NCBI GenBank assembly: GCA_003136595.1
Contig: PLEY01000035.1
Span: 20,322 to 52,981 of the forward strand
From: Burkholderiales bacterium
Lineage (GTDB): Bacteria > Pseudomonadota > Gammaproteobacteria > Burkholderiales > Burkholderiaceae_D
Direction: 5' to 3'
Length of the DNA: 32,660 bases
The notes beneath the pieces are model-generated. The model was given only the letters and a program-made list of their open reading frames with translations. It searched no databases and was not told where the DNA came from. A program made the position numbers and the translations under genes. Shown here piece by piece: positions 24,888-32,660 of the stretch. Position 1 is the stretch's first letter. Each line of letters starts with the position of its first letter.

Positions 24888-24923
24888 GAGAACTACCGGG
24901 AGAACTACAGGAAGAACGACGGG
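24888..24923 (+). repeat. Short 12-bp tandem repeat
   Basis: There are three adjacent 12-bp units: GAGAACTACCGG, GAGAACTACAGG and AAGAACGACGGG, the last diverged. On plus they would encode RTTG repeats and on minus PVVL repeats, but no real gene covers them. They sit about 85 bp past the stop of the ABC ATPase gene. Confidence 0.7.
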
Positions 24924-25008
24924 GACGATACAACTCGGACCGTCGTCCCGCGCTGTTTGCGGGTGGGGCTTGCAGAAGTCCTCTGAGGGCGAAAGGGCCC
25001 TTGGACCG

Positions 25009-26715
25009 TCAGGGATCACGGCCTGCAAGGCCACGTGGGATCGATTCCAGAAGCTTTCGTGTGTAGGGGTTCTGGGGATTCCGATAGATCTCCTCAGAGT
25101 TCGCGATCTCAACGGCCCGTCCCTGGCTCATGACCATCACCTCGTCGGCCATGTAACGCACCACGGCGAGATCGTGCGAGATGAATATATAGGCCATGTG
25201 GAATTCATCCTGCAGATCAAGCAGAAGATTCAGGACCTGCGCCTGGACGGACACATCCAGTGCGGACACGGATTCGTCACAGATCAGAATCTCGGGCCGC
25301 ATCGTCAGGCACCGTGCGATCGCAATGCGTTGTCGCTGGCCCCCGGAGAACTCATGCGGATATCTGCGTAGCGAGTCCACGGGCAGCCCGACTCGCGCGA
25401 GGAGCTGCGCGGCCATCGACTCACGCTCGGCGACACCGCCGCCGATCGAGTGGATGCGCATCGGCTCCGTGAGGATCTGGCCGATCGTGAATCGCGGATT
25501 CAATGAGGCATAGGGATTCTGAAAAACGATCTGAATGCGCCTGCGATAAGGCATCATGCCCGCCTCATCCAGTCCAAGGAGGTCAGTCGGTGACCCCGCC
25601 CCGTGCAGGAGGACTTTGCCCGCCGTGGCCTCGTGCAGGCGCATGAGCGTCAGACCCACGGTCGTCTTACCCGATCCCGACTCGCCGACCACACCGAGTG
25701 TCTGGCCGCGACGCAATGTAAACGAGACGTCGGAGACGGCCGGGACCGCGCGCGAGGAAAAGACGCCGTCCCGTAGCCGAAAGCTCTTGTGCAGTCCGCT
25801 CACCTCGAGGATCACATCGCCACCCGTGCGAGGTGGGCGCGCCATGCTGTCGGCGGCCAGATCGCGCCCGCTCAGAAAATCCGCGACCACCGGGAGTCGC
25901 CGGGGTCGCTGGTCGAGGCTGGGGCGACAGGCCAGCAGCGCGCGGGTGTACGGATGCGCGGGACGCGCGAAGATCTGGCGCACCCCACCCTGCTCGCGCA
26001 CCTCTCCATCCTGCATCACGATCGCGTAGTCGGCGATCTCGCCCACGATGCCGAGGTCGTGGGTGATGAACAGCACACTCATGTCGTGGTCACGTCCAAG
26101 GCGCGCCAAAAGCTCGAGGATCTGCTTTTGGATCGTCACGTCCAGCGCCGTCGTCGGCTCGTCGGCGATCAGCAGTTTGGGCTTGCAGGCCAGGGCCATT
26201 GCAATCATCACGCGCTGCTGCTGGCCGCCCGACAACTCGTGAGGGTAGCTCGCGACCCTCAGCTCGGGATCGGGCAGGCCGACCTCCGCACACAGTTCGA
26301 TGGCGCGCGCGCGCGCGTCGCTTCGCGAGAGGCGAAAGTGTGCGCGCAGCACCTCGGCAATCTGCTCGCCCACGGGAAACACCGGATTGAGCGAGGACAT
26401 CGGCTCCTGAAAGACGAAGGAGATCGCGCTCCCCCGCAGCGCTCGCATCTGAGCGGCCGGCATGGAGAGCAGTTCCTCGCCGCAAAAGCGGATGCTGCCA
26501 CCCACGCGCGCGTTCTTGGGCAGAAGACGCAGGATCGACATGGCCGACACGCTCTTGCCGCTGCCCGACTCGCCCACCAGAGCCACGACCCGATTCGGCG
26601 GCACGTCAAAACTCACACCCCGGACGGCGCGCCGCGGTGCCTGCTTGCCCACCTGGAACTCGACCGTGAGATCTTTCACACTGAGTAGCATGGCTGGCGG
26701 CTCGGGAGGTCTCAT
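25009..26715 (-). CDS. Peptide ABC importer ATPase with two fused nucleotide-binding domains (YejF-like)
   Basis: This is a 568-aa protein read from ATG 26715, whose first bases overlap the stop of the permease gene as ATGA. The track ORF starting at 27099 runs through the permease gene in another frame and is not the true start; ATG 26691 is an alternative. Two complete ABC ATPase domains are present: Walker A GESGSGKS (48-55), LSGGQQQR (161-168), Walker [13 protein letters not shown], then a second set, GESGSGKT (about 344-351), FSGGQRQR (about 457-463), [11 protein letters not shown]. Each has the C-terminal HPYTRAL/NPYTRKL motif of the oligopeptide/dipeptide family. A single protein with both ATPases, together with two permeases and a family 5 binding protein, matches the YejABEF plan. 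It powers uptake at the cytosolic face of the inner membrane. Confidence 0.93.
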   Translation of the reverse strand: MRPPEPPAMLLSVKDLTVEFQVGKQAPRRAVRGVSFDVPPNRVVALVGESGSGKSVSAMSILRLLPKNARVGGSIRFCGEELLSMPAAQMRALRGSAISFVFQEPMSSLNPVFPVGEQIAEVLRAHFRLSRSDARARAIELCAEVGLPDPELRVASYPHELSGGQQQRVMIAMALACKPKLLIADEPTTALDVTIQKQILELLARLGRDHDMSVLFITHDLGIVGEIADYAIVMQDGEVREQGGVRQIFARPAHPYTRALLACRPSLDQRPRRLPVVADFLSGRDLAADSMARPPRTGGDVILEVSGLHKSFRLRDGVFSSRAVPAVSDVSFTLRRGQTLGVVGESGSGKTTVGLTLMRLHEATAGKVLLHGAGSPTDLLGLDEAGMMPYRRRIQIVFQNPYASLNPRFTIGQILTEPMRIHSIGGGVAERESMAAQLLARVGLPVDSLRRYPHEFSGGQRQRIAIARCLTMRPEILICDESVSALDVSVQAQVLNLLLDLQDEFHMAYIFISHDLAVVRYMADEVMVMSQGRAVEIANSEEIYRNPQNPYTRKLLESIPRGLAGRDP

Positions 26716-27749
26716 CGTAGCTTGGGATCCAGGGCATCGCGCAGGGCGTCGGTCAGAAGGGCAAAGGCTGTGACAAACACGGCCATGAAGAGCGTGGCTG
26801 CGACCAGCTGCCACCACTTGCCAAGAATCAGCTCGGTCTGCGCTTCGTTGAGCATGGTCCCCCAGGAGACCGAGTCGAGCGGCACACCGAGGCCGAGGAA
26901 CGACAGGATCACCTCGGTCTTGATGAACGCGACGACGTTCAACGAGAGCTGGACGAGAATCACGTGCGAGACATTGGGCAGGATGTGGACAAACATCCGG
27001 GACGCGGAGCCAGCTCCGATCGCCCGCGCGGCCTGGACATAGTCGCGGCTCACGTGTTTGATGTACTCCGCCCGGATGAGGCGATAGACACCCGTCCACC
27101 CGGTCAGTCCGAGGATGACGATGACGCTACCGATGCCCCGTCCCGATACGGCCGCGAAGGCAAAGATGAGCAGAATATACGGTACGGATGTGAACACGTT
27201 GTAGAGCCACTCAAAAAAGTCGCCTGCTCGCCCCCCGAAGAAACCGGCGAACGCGCCCAGCACGGTTCCGATCAAGGTGGCCACCAGGGCGGAGGCCAAG
27301 CCCACGGTGATCGACACCTGGGAGCCCTTGATCGTCTTTTGCAGGACATCGCGGCCGTAGCGGTCCCCCCCGAAAGGAAGGGTTTTGGCGCGGGATGTAA
27401 CGACGGTTTTCATCTCCTGCTCGCGCTTTTCGATGTCGGCATAGTGGGGCGCAAGGGGATCCATCTTCGACAGGTCGAGGAGCGGTCCATGGGGCTGCTC
27501 GATCAACTCCATCTCATCGGGTCCCGGTCCGAGAAACGATGGATTGGCGTAGTGCACGCCGGTCTCCTGGGCCCAGTTGCTGGCGACCAGTCCCACTGCC
27601 ACCATGCAGACAACCACCAGGTAGAAGAGGACAACGCCCAAGGCGGTCATGCCCATCGGATCCTGGCAGAGCCGCTTCCAGGCCAGCTGCCATACCCCGC
27701 CGGGCTCGGCAGCATCGGTCAGTCCAGGGGCTGCCAGGACCGCGCTCAT
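26712..27749 (-). CDS. Peptide ABC importer permease, DppC/OppC/YejE type
   Basis: This is a 345-aa inner-membrane permease. The first helix is near 34-57 (MTALGVVLFYLVVVCMVAVG). A periplasmic stretch of about 80 residues follows (NPSFLGPGPDEMELIEQ to LPFGGDRYGRDVL), then the usual five-helix core with the ATPase-coupling EAA loop YVQAARAIGAGSASRMFVHILPN near 235-257. The LPFGGDRYGRDVL block is the typical 'GTDxxGRDV' entry to the OppC-type core. The extended periplasmic segment is longer than in DppC and resembles YejE-like members. Both ends overlap neighbours by 4 bp (ATGA at 27746-27749 and 26712-26715), so B, C and ATPase are translated as one coupled unit. Confidence 0.93.
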   Translation of the reverse strand: MSAVLAAPGLTDAAEPGGVWQLAWKRLCQDPMGMTALGVVLFYLVVVCMVAVGLVASNWAQETGVHYANPSFLGPGPDEMELIEQPHGPLLDLSKMDPLAPHYADIEKREQEMKTVVTSRAKTLPFGGDRYGRDVLQKTIKGSQVSITVGLASALVATLIGTVLGAFAGFFGGRAGDFFEWLYNVFTSVPYILLIFAFAAVSGRGIGSVIVILGLTGWTGVYRLIRAEYIKHVSRDYVQAARAIGAGSASRMFVHILPNVSHVILVQLSLNVVAFIKTEVILSFLGLGVPLDSVSWGTMLNEAQTELILGKWWQLVAATLFMAVFVTAFALLTDALRDALDPKLR

Positions 27750-28684
27750 TTGAGCACCACACGCGGATCGACGACCTTGTAGAGGACGTCAGTTGCGAGA
27801 TTGACGAACATGGTCAGGACGGCCAGGTAGATGGTCGAAGCCTGGATGACGGGATAGTCGCTCCGGTTCACCGCGGTCAGGACCTCGCGCCCTAGCCCGG
27901 GTATCGAGAAAAAGACTTCGAGCAGAAAGGACCCGACGAACAATCCCGGCAACTGCAAGGAGATGTCGGTCAGGATCGGAATCATGACATTGCGCAGCAC
28001 GTGCTTGAACAGGACATTCGGCTCCGATAGTCCCTTGGCGCGCGCGGTGCGGACGTAGTCCTGGTCGATCTCGTCGAGAAAGAAACTCCGGTAGAGCCGG
28101 ACCTGCGGCGCAAGGCCCACCAGCACGGCAAGCAGCACCGGTAGCGGCACAAAGGTCGTCAGATTAGTGAAGGTGCTAGCACTCCAGCCCTGCACCGGAA
28201 ACCAGCCGAGCTTGAAGGCGAACAGCCACTGGCCGACAATGATGTAGACGAGAAGGGACACCGACAGGGCGACCGTGGTGACAATCATGGTCAGACGATC
28301 GGTCAGCGAGCCACGCAGGTAGGCAACCCACATTCCCACAGGCACCGCGATCAGGAGGGTCAACAGGAACAGCGGGACCATGACCGTGAGGGTGGCAGGC
28401 AGGCGCGTCAGAAACACGTGCGTGACGGCCTCGTTGGTCGCCCAGGATCGGCCCCAATTGAAGGTCACCACCTGTTTGGTGAAAATCCAGAGCTGGATCC
28501 ACCAGGGCTGATCGAGACCGAGCTGCTTGCGGATGATCTCGACGCGCTCCGGGCTGGCCCCCTGCCCGGCGATGATCTGTGCGGGATCCCCGCCAAAAAA
28601 CGTGAACAGCACGAAGATGAGGAGAATGACGCCGATCAGGGTCGGAATCATCTGCAGGACGCGGCGGATCAGGTAGCTGGTCAT
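27746..28684 (-). CDS. Peptide ABC importer permease, DppB/OppB/YejB type
   Basis: This is a 312-aa inner-membrane permease. I start at ATG 28684 (MTSYLIRRVLQMIPTLIGV), the classic start of OppB/DppB proteins, preceded by GAGAG; the track start at 29020 lies inside the divergent binding-protein gene. There are six expected helices and an EAA loop YVRTARAKGLSEPNVLFKHVLRN near 220-242, followed by the family segment PILTDISLQLPGLFVGSFLLE. It is the first gene of the importer operon; its stop overlaps the start of permease C. A perfect 16-bp palindrome lies 22 bp before its start codon. Confidence 0.93.
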   Translation of the reverse strand: MTSYLIRRVLQMIPTLIGVILLIFVLFTFFGGDPAQIIAGQGASPERVEIIRKQLGLDQPWWIQLWIFTKQVVTFNWGRSWATNEAVTHVFLTRLPATLTVMVPLFLLTLLIAVPVGMWVAYLRGSLTDRLTMIVTTVALSVSLLVYIIVGQWLFAFKLGWFPVQGWSASTFTNLTTFVPLPVLLAVLVGLAPQVRLYRSFFLDEIDQDYVRTARAKGLSEPNVLFKHVLRNVMIPILTDISLQLPGLFVGSFLLEVFFSIPGLGREVLTAVNRSDYPVIQASTIYLAVLTMFVNLATDVLYKVVDPRVVLK

Positions 28685-28705
28685 GTCTCTCAGTATGCGG
28701 AAATT

Positions 28706-28721
28706 GCGGCGTCGACGCCGC
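28706..28721. promoter_or_regulatory. 16-bp perfect palindrome, candidate operator
   Basis: GCGGCGTCGACGCCGC reads the same on both strands. It lies in the divergent 268-bp region between the importer operon and its binding-protein gene, 22 bp from the permease B start. It could bind a dimeric repressor, or form a hairpin in the operon's leader next to the ribosome binding site. A TATTAT -10-like word lies at 28775-28780, with no good -35 beside it. Confidence 0.45.
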
Positions 28722-28795
28722 CCCGCGACGGGAGTGTGCGTCTCCCGGGTCAGGCTGCTCGGACAAAAACCACGTATTATGCCTTCGTCGCGAAT

Positions 28796-28828
28796 CGTGC
28801 GGCGCCTTCGTGCGGCGCCTTCGTGCGG
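28796..28828. repeat. 13-bp tandem repeat in the divergent promoter region
   Basis: The unit CGTGCGGCGCCTT occurs twice in perfect tandem (28796-28808, 28809-28821), followed by a partial third copy, CGTGCGG. Each unit contains the 6-bp palindrome GGCGCC. The spacing of 13 bp is not a whole helical turn. It may be repeated protein-binding sites or a simple slippage duplication. Confidence 0.75.
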
Positions 28829-28952
28829 ATCCGCCGGGCTCGGTGCCCGGCGCCCAAGCGGTCCGGTACCTCCGCAAGTGCCGTCAGGCCACCGTGGGCG
28901 CCCTGCTAGCCCGATTCGCCCGCTCTTATTCCATCCTGCCATAGAGACCGCC

Positions 28953-30752
28953 ATGAACCGACTTCTCTTGTGCCTGGTGGCAGGCGTCCTGATCCAGGGA
29001 GCCCACGCCAGCGAACCCAAGACCCTTCGTTACGCGTTCGAGGTTGCCGAGACGGGTTTCGATCCGGCAGAACTCAGCGATCTCTACTCGCGCTATCTGA
29101 CCTCCGAGATCTTTGATGCACCGCTGCGCTATGCGTACCTGGCCGCGCCAGGCACGCTCGAGCCCTCGACCGCCGATGGCATGCCAGAGGTGTCCGGCGA
29201 CTATAAGACGTTCACGATCCGTATCAAGAAGGGGATCTATTTCACTGACGATCCCGCATTCAACGGACAAAGACGCGAGCTGACCGCCGAGGACTACGTC
29301 TACTCGTACAAGCGCATCTTCGATCCCCACTGGAACAGTCCCAACGAGGGCACATTGGAATTGGTCAAGATCCTTGGCATGAACGAGCTGCGCCAGGACG
29401 CCGTCAAATCCGGCCACTTCGACTACGACCGGCCGGTCGAGGGGTTGCGCGCGCTGGATCGCTACACCTTCCAGTTCCGCCTCGGCGTGCCCTCGCCGCG
29501 CTTTCTCGAAAACCTGGCCGATGCAAGCACCTTTGGGGCCGTGGCACGCGAGGTGGTCGAGAAATATCACGACACCATCATGGAGCACCCGGTCGGAACC
29601 GGCCCCTTCATCCTCACGAACTGGGTCCGCTCCTCGCATCTCGTGCTGGAACGAAATCCCAACTACCGGCTCGACATCTTTCACGTCACGCCCGACCCGA
29701 ACGATGCCGACGCGCAGCGCATCGCGCGAGAGCTTGACGGGCGCCGGCTGCCGCTGATCGACAGGGTCGAGATCTCCATCATCGAGGAAAGCCAGCCGCG
29801 CTGGCTGTCGTTCCTCGATGGGGAGCAGGACTTCATGGAGAACATGCCACTTGACCTTGCACCGCTTGCGGTCCCGAACAACCAGCTTGCCCCGACCCTC
29901 GCGAAGAAACACGTGCAGCTCGAGCGCGTCCCCAACATCGACGTCGCGATCATCCTGTTCAACATGGATAATCCGGTCTTGGGCGGATATGAACCTGAGA
30001 AGATCGCGCTCAGACGGGCGATCAACCTCGGTTTCGATACCGCCGAATTTATCCGGAGCTACCAGAAATTCCAGGCCCTCCCCGCCCAGTCGCTGATCAT
30101 GCCCGGACTGTTCGGCTACGACCCCGAACTGCGGACGGAAAATGGTGTGACCGATGTCGTGCGTGCGCGGGCCATTCTCGACTCCTATGGCTATGTTCCT
30201 CACCATGGCGGACGCTGGCGCGAGAATCCCGACGGCTCGCCGCTGATCATCGAATTCCGGACCCAGCCGGACCAGCGTAGCCGCATCAGGGACGAGATCT
30301 GCAAGAAGTCTCTGGACGCACTGGATATCCAGAGCAGCTTCAAGCCCGCCAAGTGGCCTGAGAACCTGAAGGCCGCCCAAGCGGGCGCGTACATGGCCTG
30401 GGCGCTCGGCTCCTCGGCGTCGGGGCCGGATCCGTCCGGGGTACTCATTGAGGCCTATGGACCGTCCGCCGGCGCCGAGAACTACTCGCGTTTTCGCCTC
30501 CCGGCCTATGACGAACTTTACAGGGAGCAAGACTCCATCCCCAACGGCCCCGAACGCGCGAAGCTGATCCGCCAGATGCAGGAAATTCTGGTGGCCTATG
30601 CTCCCATGAAGGTCATGGTGCATCGCTTCGACATTGATCTGGCCTATCCCTGGGTCAAGTACTACCGGCGTTGGCCCTTCGCACATAGGGACTTCTGGCG
30701 ATACGTCGACATCGACCAGGCCGAACAGGCGAAGTCGGCCCGTCGCTCCTAG
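28953..30752 (+). CDS. Peptide-type ABC importer substrate-binding protein (family 5, YejA-like)
   Basis: This is a 599-aa periplasmic protein. The start is ATG 28953, beginning a signal peptide (MNRLLLCLVAGVLIQGAHA, cleavage before SEP); the 90 residues upstream in the track ORF are Arg/Pro-rich and not part of it. The mature protein has the family 5 (SBP_bac_5) pattern: TLRYAFEVAETGFDP, SEIFDAPLRYAYL, FTIRIKKGIYFTDDPAF, LTAEDYVYSYKRIFDP, GTGPFILTNW, LERNPNY, and in the second lobe IALRRAINLGFD. It captures a peptide or similar ligand and delivers it to the YejBEF-like membrane complex encoded divergently. Large size (over 550 aa) and the combination with a double ATPase point to the YejA branch. 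The 649-aa ORF on the opposite strand is a shadow. Confidence 0.93.
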   Translation: MNRLLLCLVAGVLIQGAHASEPKTLRYAFEVAETGFDPAELSDLYSRYLTSEIFDAPLRYAYLAAPGTLEPSTADGMPEVSGDYKTFTIRIKKGIYFTDDPAFNGQRRELTAEDYVYSYKRIFDPHWNSPNEGTLELVKILGMNELRQDAVKSGHFDYDRPVEGLRALDRYTFQFRLGVPSPRFLENLADASTFGAVAREVVEKYHDTIMEHPVGTGPFILTNWVRSSHLVLERNPNYRLDIFHVTPDPNDADAQRIARELDGRRLPLIDRVEISIIEESQPRWLSFLDGEQDFMENMPLDLAPLAVPNNQLAPTLAKKHVQLERVPNIDVAIILFNMDNPVLGGYEPEKIALRRAINLGFDTAEFIRSYQKFQALPAQSLIMPGLFGYDPELRTENGVTDVVRARAILDSYGYVPHHGGRWRENPDGSPLIIEFRTQPDQRSRIRDEICKKSLDALDIQSSFKPAKWPENLKAAQAGAYMAWALGSSASGPDPSGVLIEAYGPSAGAENYSRFRLPAYDELYREQDSIPNGPERAKLIRQMQEILVAYAPMKVMVHRFDIDLAYPWVKYYRRWPFAHRDFWRYVDIDQAEQAKSARRS

Positions 30753-30775
30753 CAGACATGCCATCGCGTACAGCC

Positions 30776-30811
30776 GGGCCTGGTTCTGATCATCGCTGGC
30801 GCTGCAGGCCC
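30776..30811 (+). terminator. Possible terminator after the binding-protein gene
   Basis: GGGCCTG (30776-30782) and CAGGCCC (30805-30811) are perfect complements separated by 22 nt, 24 bases after the stop codon. No T-tract follows, so if it acts it is probably not a classic intrinsic terminator. The rest of the 276-bp gap to the next gene shows only a TAGAAT -10-like word (30948-30953) and a TGCGC/GCGCA inverted repeat (30913-30927). Confidence 0.3.
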
Positions 30812-31028
30812 CGCCTGATCTTCGCCGTGGTGTTCCCGCATTGCCGCCTGGCTCGATACCAGCTGGGTTGGGCACCGGCTGCAGACCACCGGGGCGTGCG
30901 GTGGCTCATCAATGCGCAAATGGCGCACGCATCGCGTCCTCTTTGCCTAGAATCAGGGCTGGGGAGTGGGCGTCGCACAGAGAGCTCCCCGCCCATCCCG
31001 GCGCGCCGACATGCAGCAGGAGAGCCGC

Positions 31029-31388
31029 ATGATCCTCGATCCTCATTCCTTCTTGCTGTGGGGCGCCTGGTATGGTCTTTTGGCCAGCACCTTCCTGGTT
31101 GCGTTTGCGAGTCTGGCATACGAAATTCGCGGGGCCCAGGATCGCGCCGTTGCAAGTTCTGACCAGGGCACCTTCATCGCCGTGCAGCGCACGCTCCATA
31201 GCAATTTTCTGGCGCACGTCGTCCTGCATGGGGTGGTCGGCGCATCCTGCATCGCGCTCTATCATGCCAACGCTGCGGAGACACGTATCCTGCTGGCACT
31301 GTGCATCGCCTCGGCCGGCCTCTACTGGAACTATACGCAAGTCTGCGAGAAGCGGCTCCTCGCCTTCTCTGCCCTCGCATCCGTCTAG
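31029..31388 (+). CDS. Small three-helix membrane protein
   Basis: This is a 119-aa hydrophobic protein. I start at ATG 31029 (MILDPHSFLLWGAWYG), which has an AGGAG site six bases upstream; the longer track start (30966) adds a polar Arg/Pro leader. There are three likely membrane helices, about 8-30, 60-80 and 86-104, joined by a polar loop (EIRGAQDRAVASSDQG) and a short turn. His residues (HSNFLAHVVLHG) line the second helix, which could bind a metal or haem, but this is a guess. I do not recognise the family. It is 276 bp downstream of the binding-protein gene and 535 bp upstream of the di-haem oxidoreductase gene, so probably a separate unit. Confidence 0.65.
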   Translation: MILDPHSFLLWGAWYGLLASTFLVAFASLAYEIRGAQDRAVASSDQGTFIAVQRTLHSNFLAHVVLHGVVGASCIALYHANAAETRILLALCIASAGLYWNYTQVCEKRLLAFSALASV

Positions 31389-31923
31389 ATCCCCAGGAAC
31401 GTATCCACCCGCGTGAGGTGGCTCGAGCGCTTTGCGCGACAGGCACACACCCAGTCTTGAAGCCCGGGCGCCTGCACGATTGCTGCAGCGCGCTGCCAGC
31501 CCACCATCAGCTCCATCGGGAAAATCCTGAGACAGGATGAGGACCACACGCGCCATGACCTGGGACTATCCCTTGGCACACTCATGGCTCATCACCTAGA
31601 TCGGCTTGCTTGGCATTGTCCGTGATTGACGAATTGCATGAGCGGTGAACTTCGCCGCCGATCTGAGACTCACATCGACAGCAACAAGGACGCGACACGA
31701 CGTCTCGATCAAGGAGCACGTCGGAGTGATGCCGCGTGGTTGAAGAAGCAGGGCTCAGGCAGCACGCGCGGGTTCCAGAGTCTGGATAGGGTGCATGCCA
31801 GAGCGCTTCGGAGCATGTCTGAAAAGTGCATGCAAGGCCCCGTCGGCAACGCAGGAGACCCGGCGCGATACCTCGCCGGGCGCCGCCGTTTGACACACGA
31901 GCAACAACCAAGGGGAGACAGCA
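31389..31923. other. 535-bp intergenic stretch
   Basis: I see no gene that I trust. Minus-strand ORFs (31385-31585, 30909-31556, 31582-31911) and plus ORF 31626-32126 lack motifs, and the last overlaps the di-haem protein out of frame. GCATGC occurs twice and GCATG once more within 31790-31835, just before the di-haem gene; this may be chance. The promoter of the di-haem gene should be here but is not clear. Confidence 0.4.
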
Positions 31924-32660
31924 ATGAACCGGCTCTTGACCAGTGCACTCCTTTTAGGCGTTGCGGCCGCATATGGATTCGACTCAGCGACGGCCGCATC
32001 GCTCGTCGCTGCGACCGATCCGGGCGTTGCGAGCGGTATCGCGCGGGCCGGCGGGCCGCTACCCGGACTCCAGCCCCTCGAATCGAGTTACTTTGCCGAC
32101 GGCAGAAACCGCTTCCTCGAGGTTGAAGCTGTGACGGGGGGTGCCAACAACGGACTCGGACCCCGCTTCAATTCCAACCAGTGCGCATCGTGCCACTCCC
32201 AGCCAGCCGTGGGCGGCTCAAGTCCGCCGACAAATCCCATGATCGCCGTGGCCACTTTGAATGGGGCCACCAATGCCATCCCCTGGTTCATCACTCCCAA
32301 AGGCCCCGTCCGCGAGGCGCGCTTTCGACTGAATACGGACGGCACACCTGACGGGGGCGTACACGCCCTCTTCGTGATCACGGGCAGAAAGGATGCACCA
32401 AGCTGTCAGATCGCCCAGCCGAATTTTCTTCCCGCTGGGAACGCGCTGACCGGACAAGGAGGCAACCCGAACATCATATTCAGGATCCCGACACCGCTCT
32501 TCGGCGTGGGTCTCATCGAGGCGATCTCCGATTCGACGATCCTCGCAAACATGAATACCAATTCAGGGCAGAAGGCCCAACTGGGTATCAGCGGGCACCC
32601 CAACGCGCACATCAGCGGCACCGCGAACCGCAGCGCCAACGACGGCACGATCACGCGCTT
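31924..32660 (+). CDS. Secreted DUF1111 / di-haem oxidoreductase, 5' part
   Basis: This ORF is not in the track because it is open at the right edge. From ATG 31924, with an AAGGGGAG site, it gives a signal peptide (MNRLLTSALLLGVAAAYGF, possible cleavage at ATAAS near 25) and 245 residues without a stop. The mature part has SYFADGRNRFLEVEAVTGG, then GLGPRFNSNQCASCHSQPA, with a c-type haem site CASCH at 87-91, and later FRIPTPLFGVGLIEAISDS. This is the pattern of the di-haem oxidoreductase (DHOR, DUF1111) family, periplasmic proteins related to di-haem peroxidases that carry a second CxxCH further on. Here the second site must lie outside the window. The substrate is unknown; 'thiol oxidoreductase' is a common but weakly supported name. 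Confidence 0.9.
   Translation, partial: MNRLLTSALLLGVAAAYGFDSATAASLVAATDPGVASGIARAGGPLPGLQPLESSYFADGRNRFLEVEAVTGGANNGLGPRFNSNQCASCHSQPAVGGSSPPTNPMIAVATLNGATNAIPWFITPKGPVREARFRLNTDGTPDGGVHALFVITGRKDAPSCQIAQPNFLPAGNALTGQGGNPNIIFRIPTPLFGVGLIEAISDSTILANMNTNSGQKAQLGISGHPNAHISGTANRSANDGTITR

Larger units (their letters stand above)
24525..25008. other. Gap between the metallophosphoesterase and importer operons
   Basis: This is 484 bp with no supported gene. It contains the candidate minus-strand promoter at 24703-24732 and the 12-bp tandem repeat at 24888-24923. Plus-strand ORF 24874-25371 and minus-strand ORF 24735-25112 run through the repeat and overlap the ATPase gene; both look spurious. No intrinsic terminator is obvious after the ATPase stop. 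Confidence 0.45.

Noticed and set aside
26716-27099. N-terminal extension of the double ATPase ORF
   Set aside because: These codons lie within the permease gene in another frame. The ATGA overlap at 26712-26715 gives a normal coupled start.
28926-30875. 649-aa minus-strand ORF opposite the binding-protein gene
   Set aside because: The plus strand encodes a complete family 5 binding protein with signal peptide. The antisense translation has no recognisable domain.

Overview
The window is high-GC, densely coded bacterial chromosome with a Gram-negative gene set: a cyclic beta-1,2-glucan synthase, lipoproteins, a secreted c-type haem protein and a dipeptide/oligopeptide-type ABC importer with a divergent binding protein. 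This fits a Pseudomonadota (alpha-, beta- or gammaproteobacterial) genome. I cannot place it more narrowly from sequence alone. I see no rRNA, tRNA, CRISPR array, insertion sequence or phage module.

Layout. (1) 1-9,897, all minus strand: a giant cyclic beta-glucan synthase (2,939 aa), then a HAD-type phosphatase, then the start of a transaldolase cut by the window edge. This is a carbohydrate block read right to left. (2) 9,898-15,553: a loosely packed stretch of small, mostly envelope-directed genes: a 51-aa DUF3096-type membrane peptide with a TTG start (missed by the ORF track), a secreted four-cysteine protein, a collagen-like lipoprotein with about 27 uninterrupted Gly-X-Y triplets, a His-rich 91-aa protein, and an exported double-VOC protein translationally coupled to a Gly-rich lipoprotein. 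The gaps hold several strong hairpins. (3) 15,645-19,010 (minus): a SAM / class III nucleotide cyclase / AAA-type ATPase / TPR regulator. (4) 19,241-24,524 (minus): a tight two-gene unit, a metallophosphoesterase followed by a 1,269-aa fusion of a cholesterol-oxidase-like GMC flavoenzyme with an alpha/beta-hydrolase carrying a Cys at the nucleophile elbow. (5) 25,009-30,752: a YejBEF-like peptide importer (permease B, permease C and a double ATPase, joined by ATGA overlaps, minus strand), with its substrate-binding protein divergent on plus. The 268-bp divergent region holds a perfect 16-bp palindrome and a 13-bp tandem repeat. (6) 31,029-32,660 (plus): a small three-helix membrane protein and the 5' part of a secreted DUF1111/di-haem oxidoreductase.

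How the genes may work together: the left block makes periplasmic cyclic glucans and handles sugar phosphates. The importer is a self-contained uptake system. The phosphoesterase and oxidoreductase-hydrolase are probably two steps on one lipid- or sterol-like substrate, which is inference only. The most unusual items are the Cys-nucleophile fusion enzyme and its partner, the collagen-like lipoprotein, the cyclase with non-canonical purine-selecting residues, and the structured, gene-poor stretch between 11.4 and 14.2 kb.
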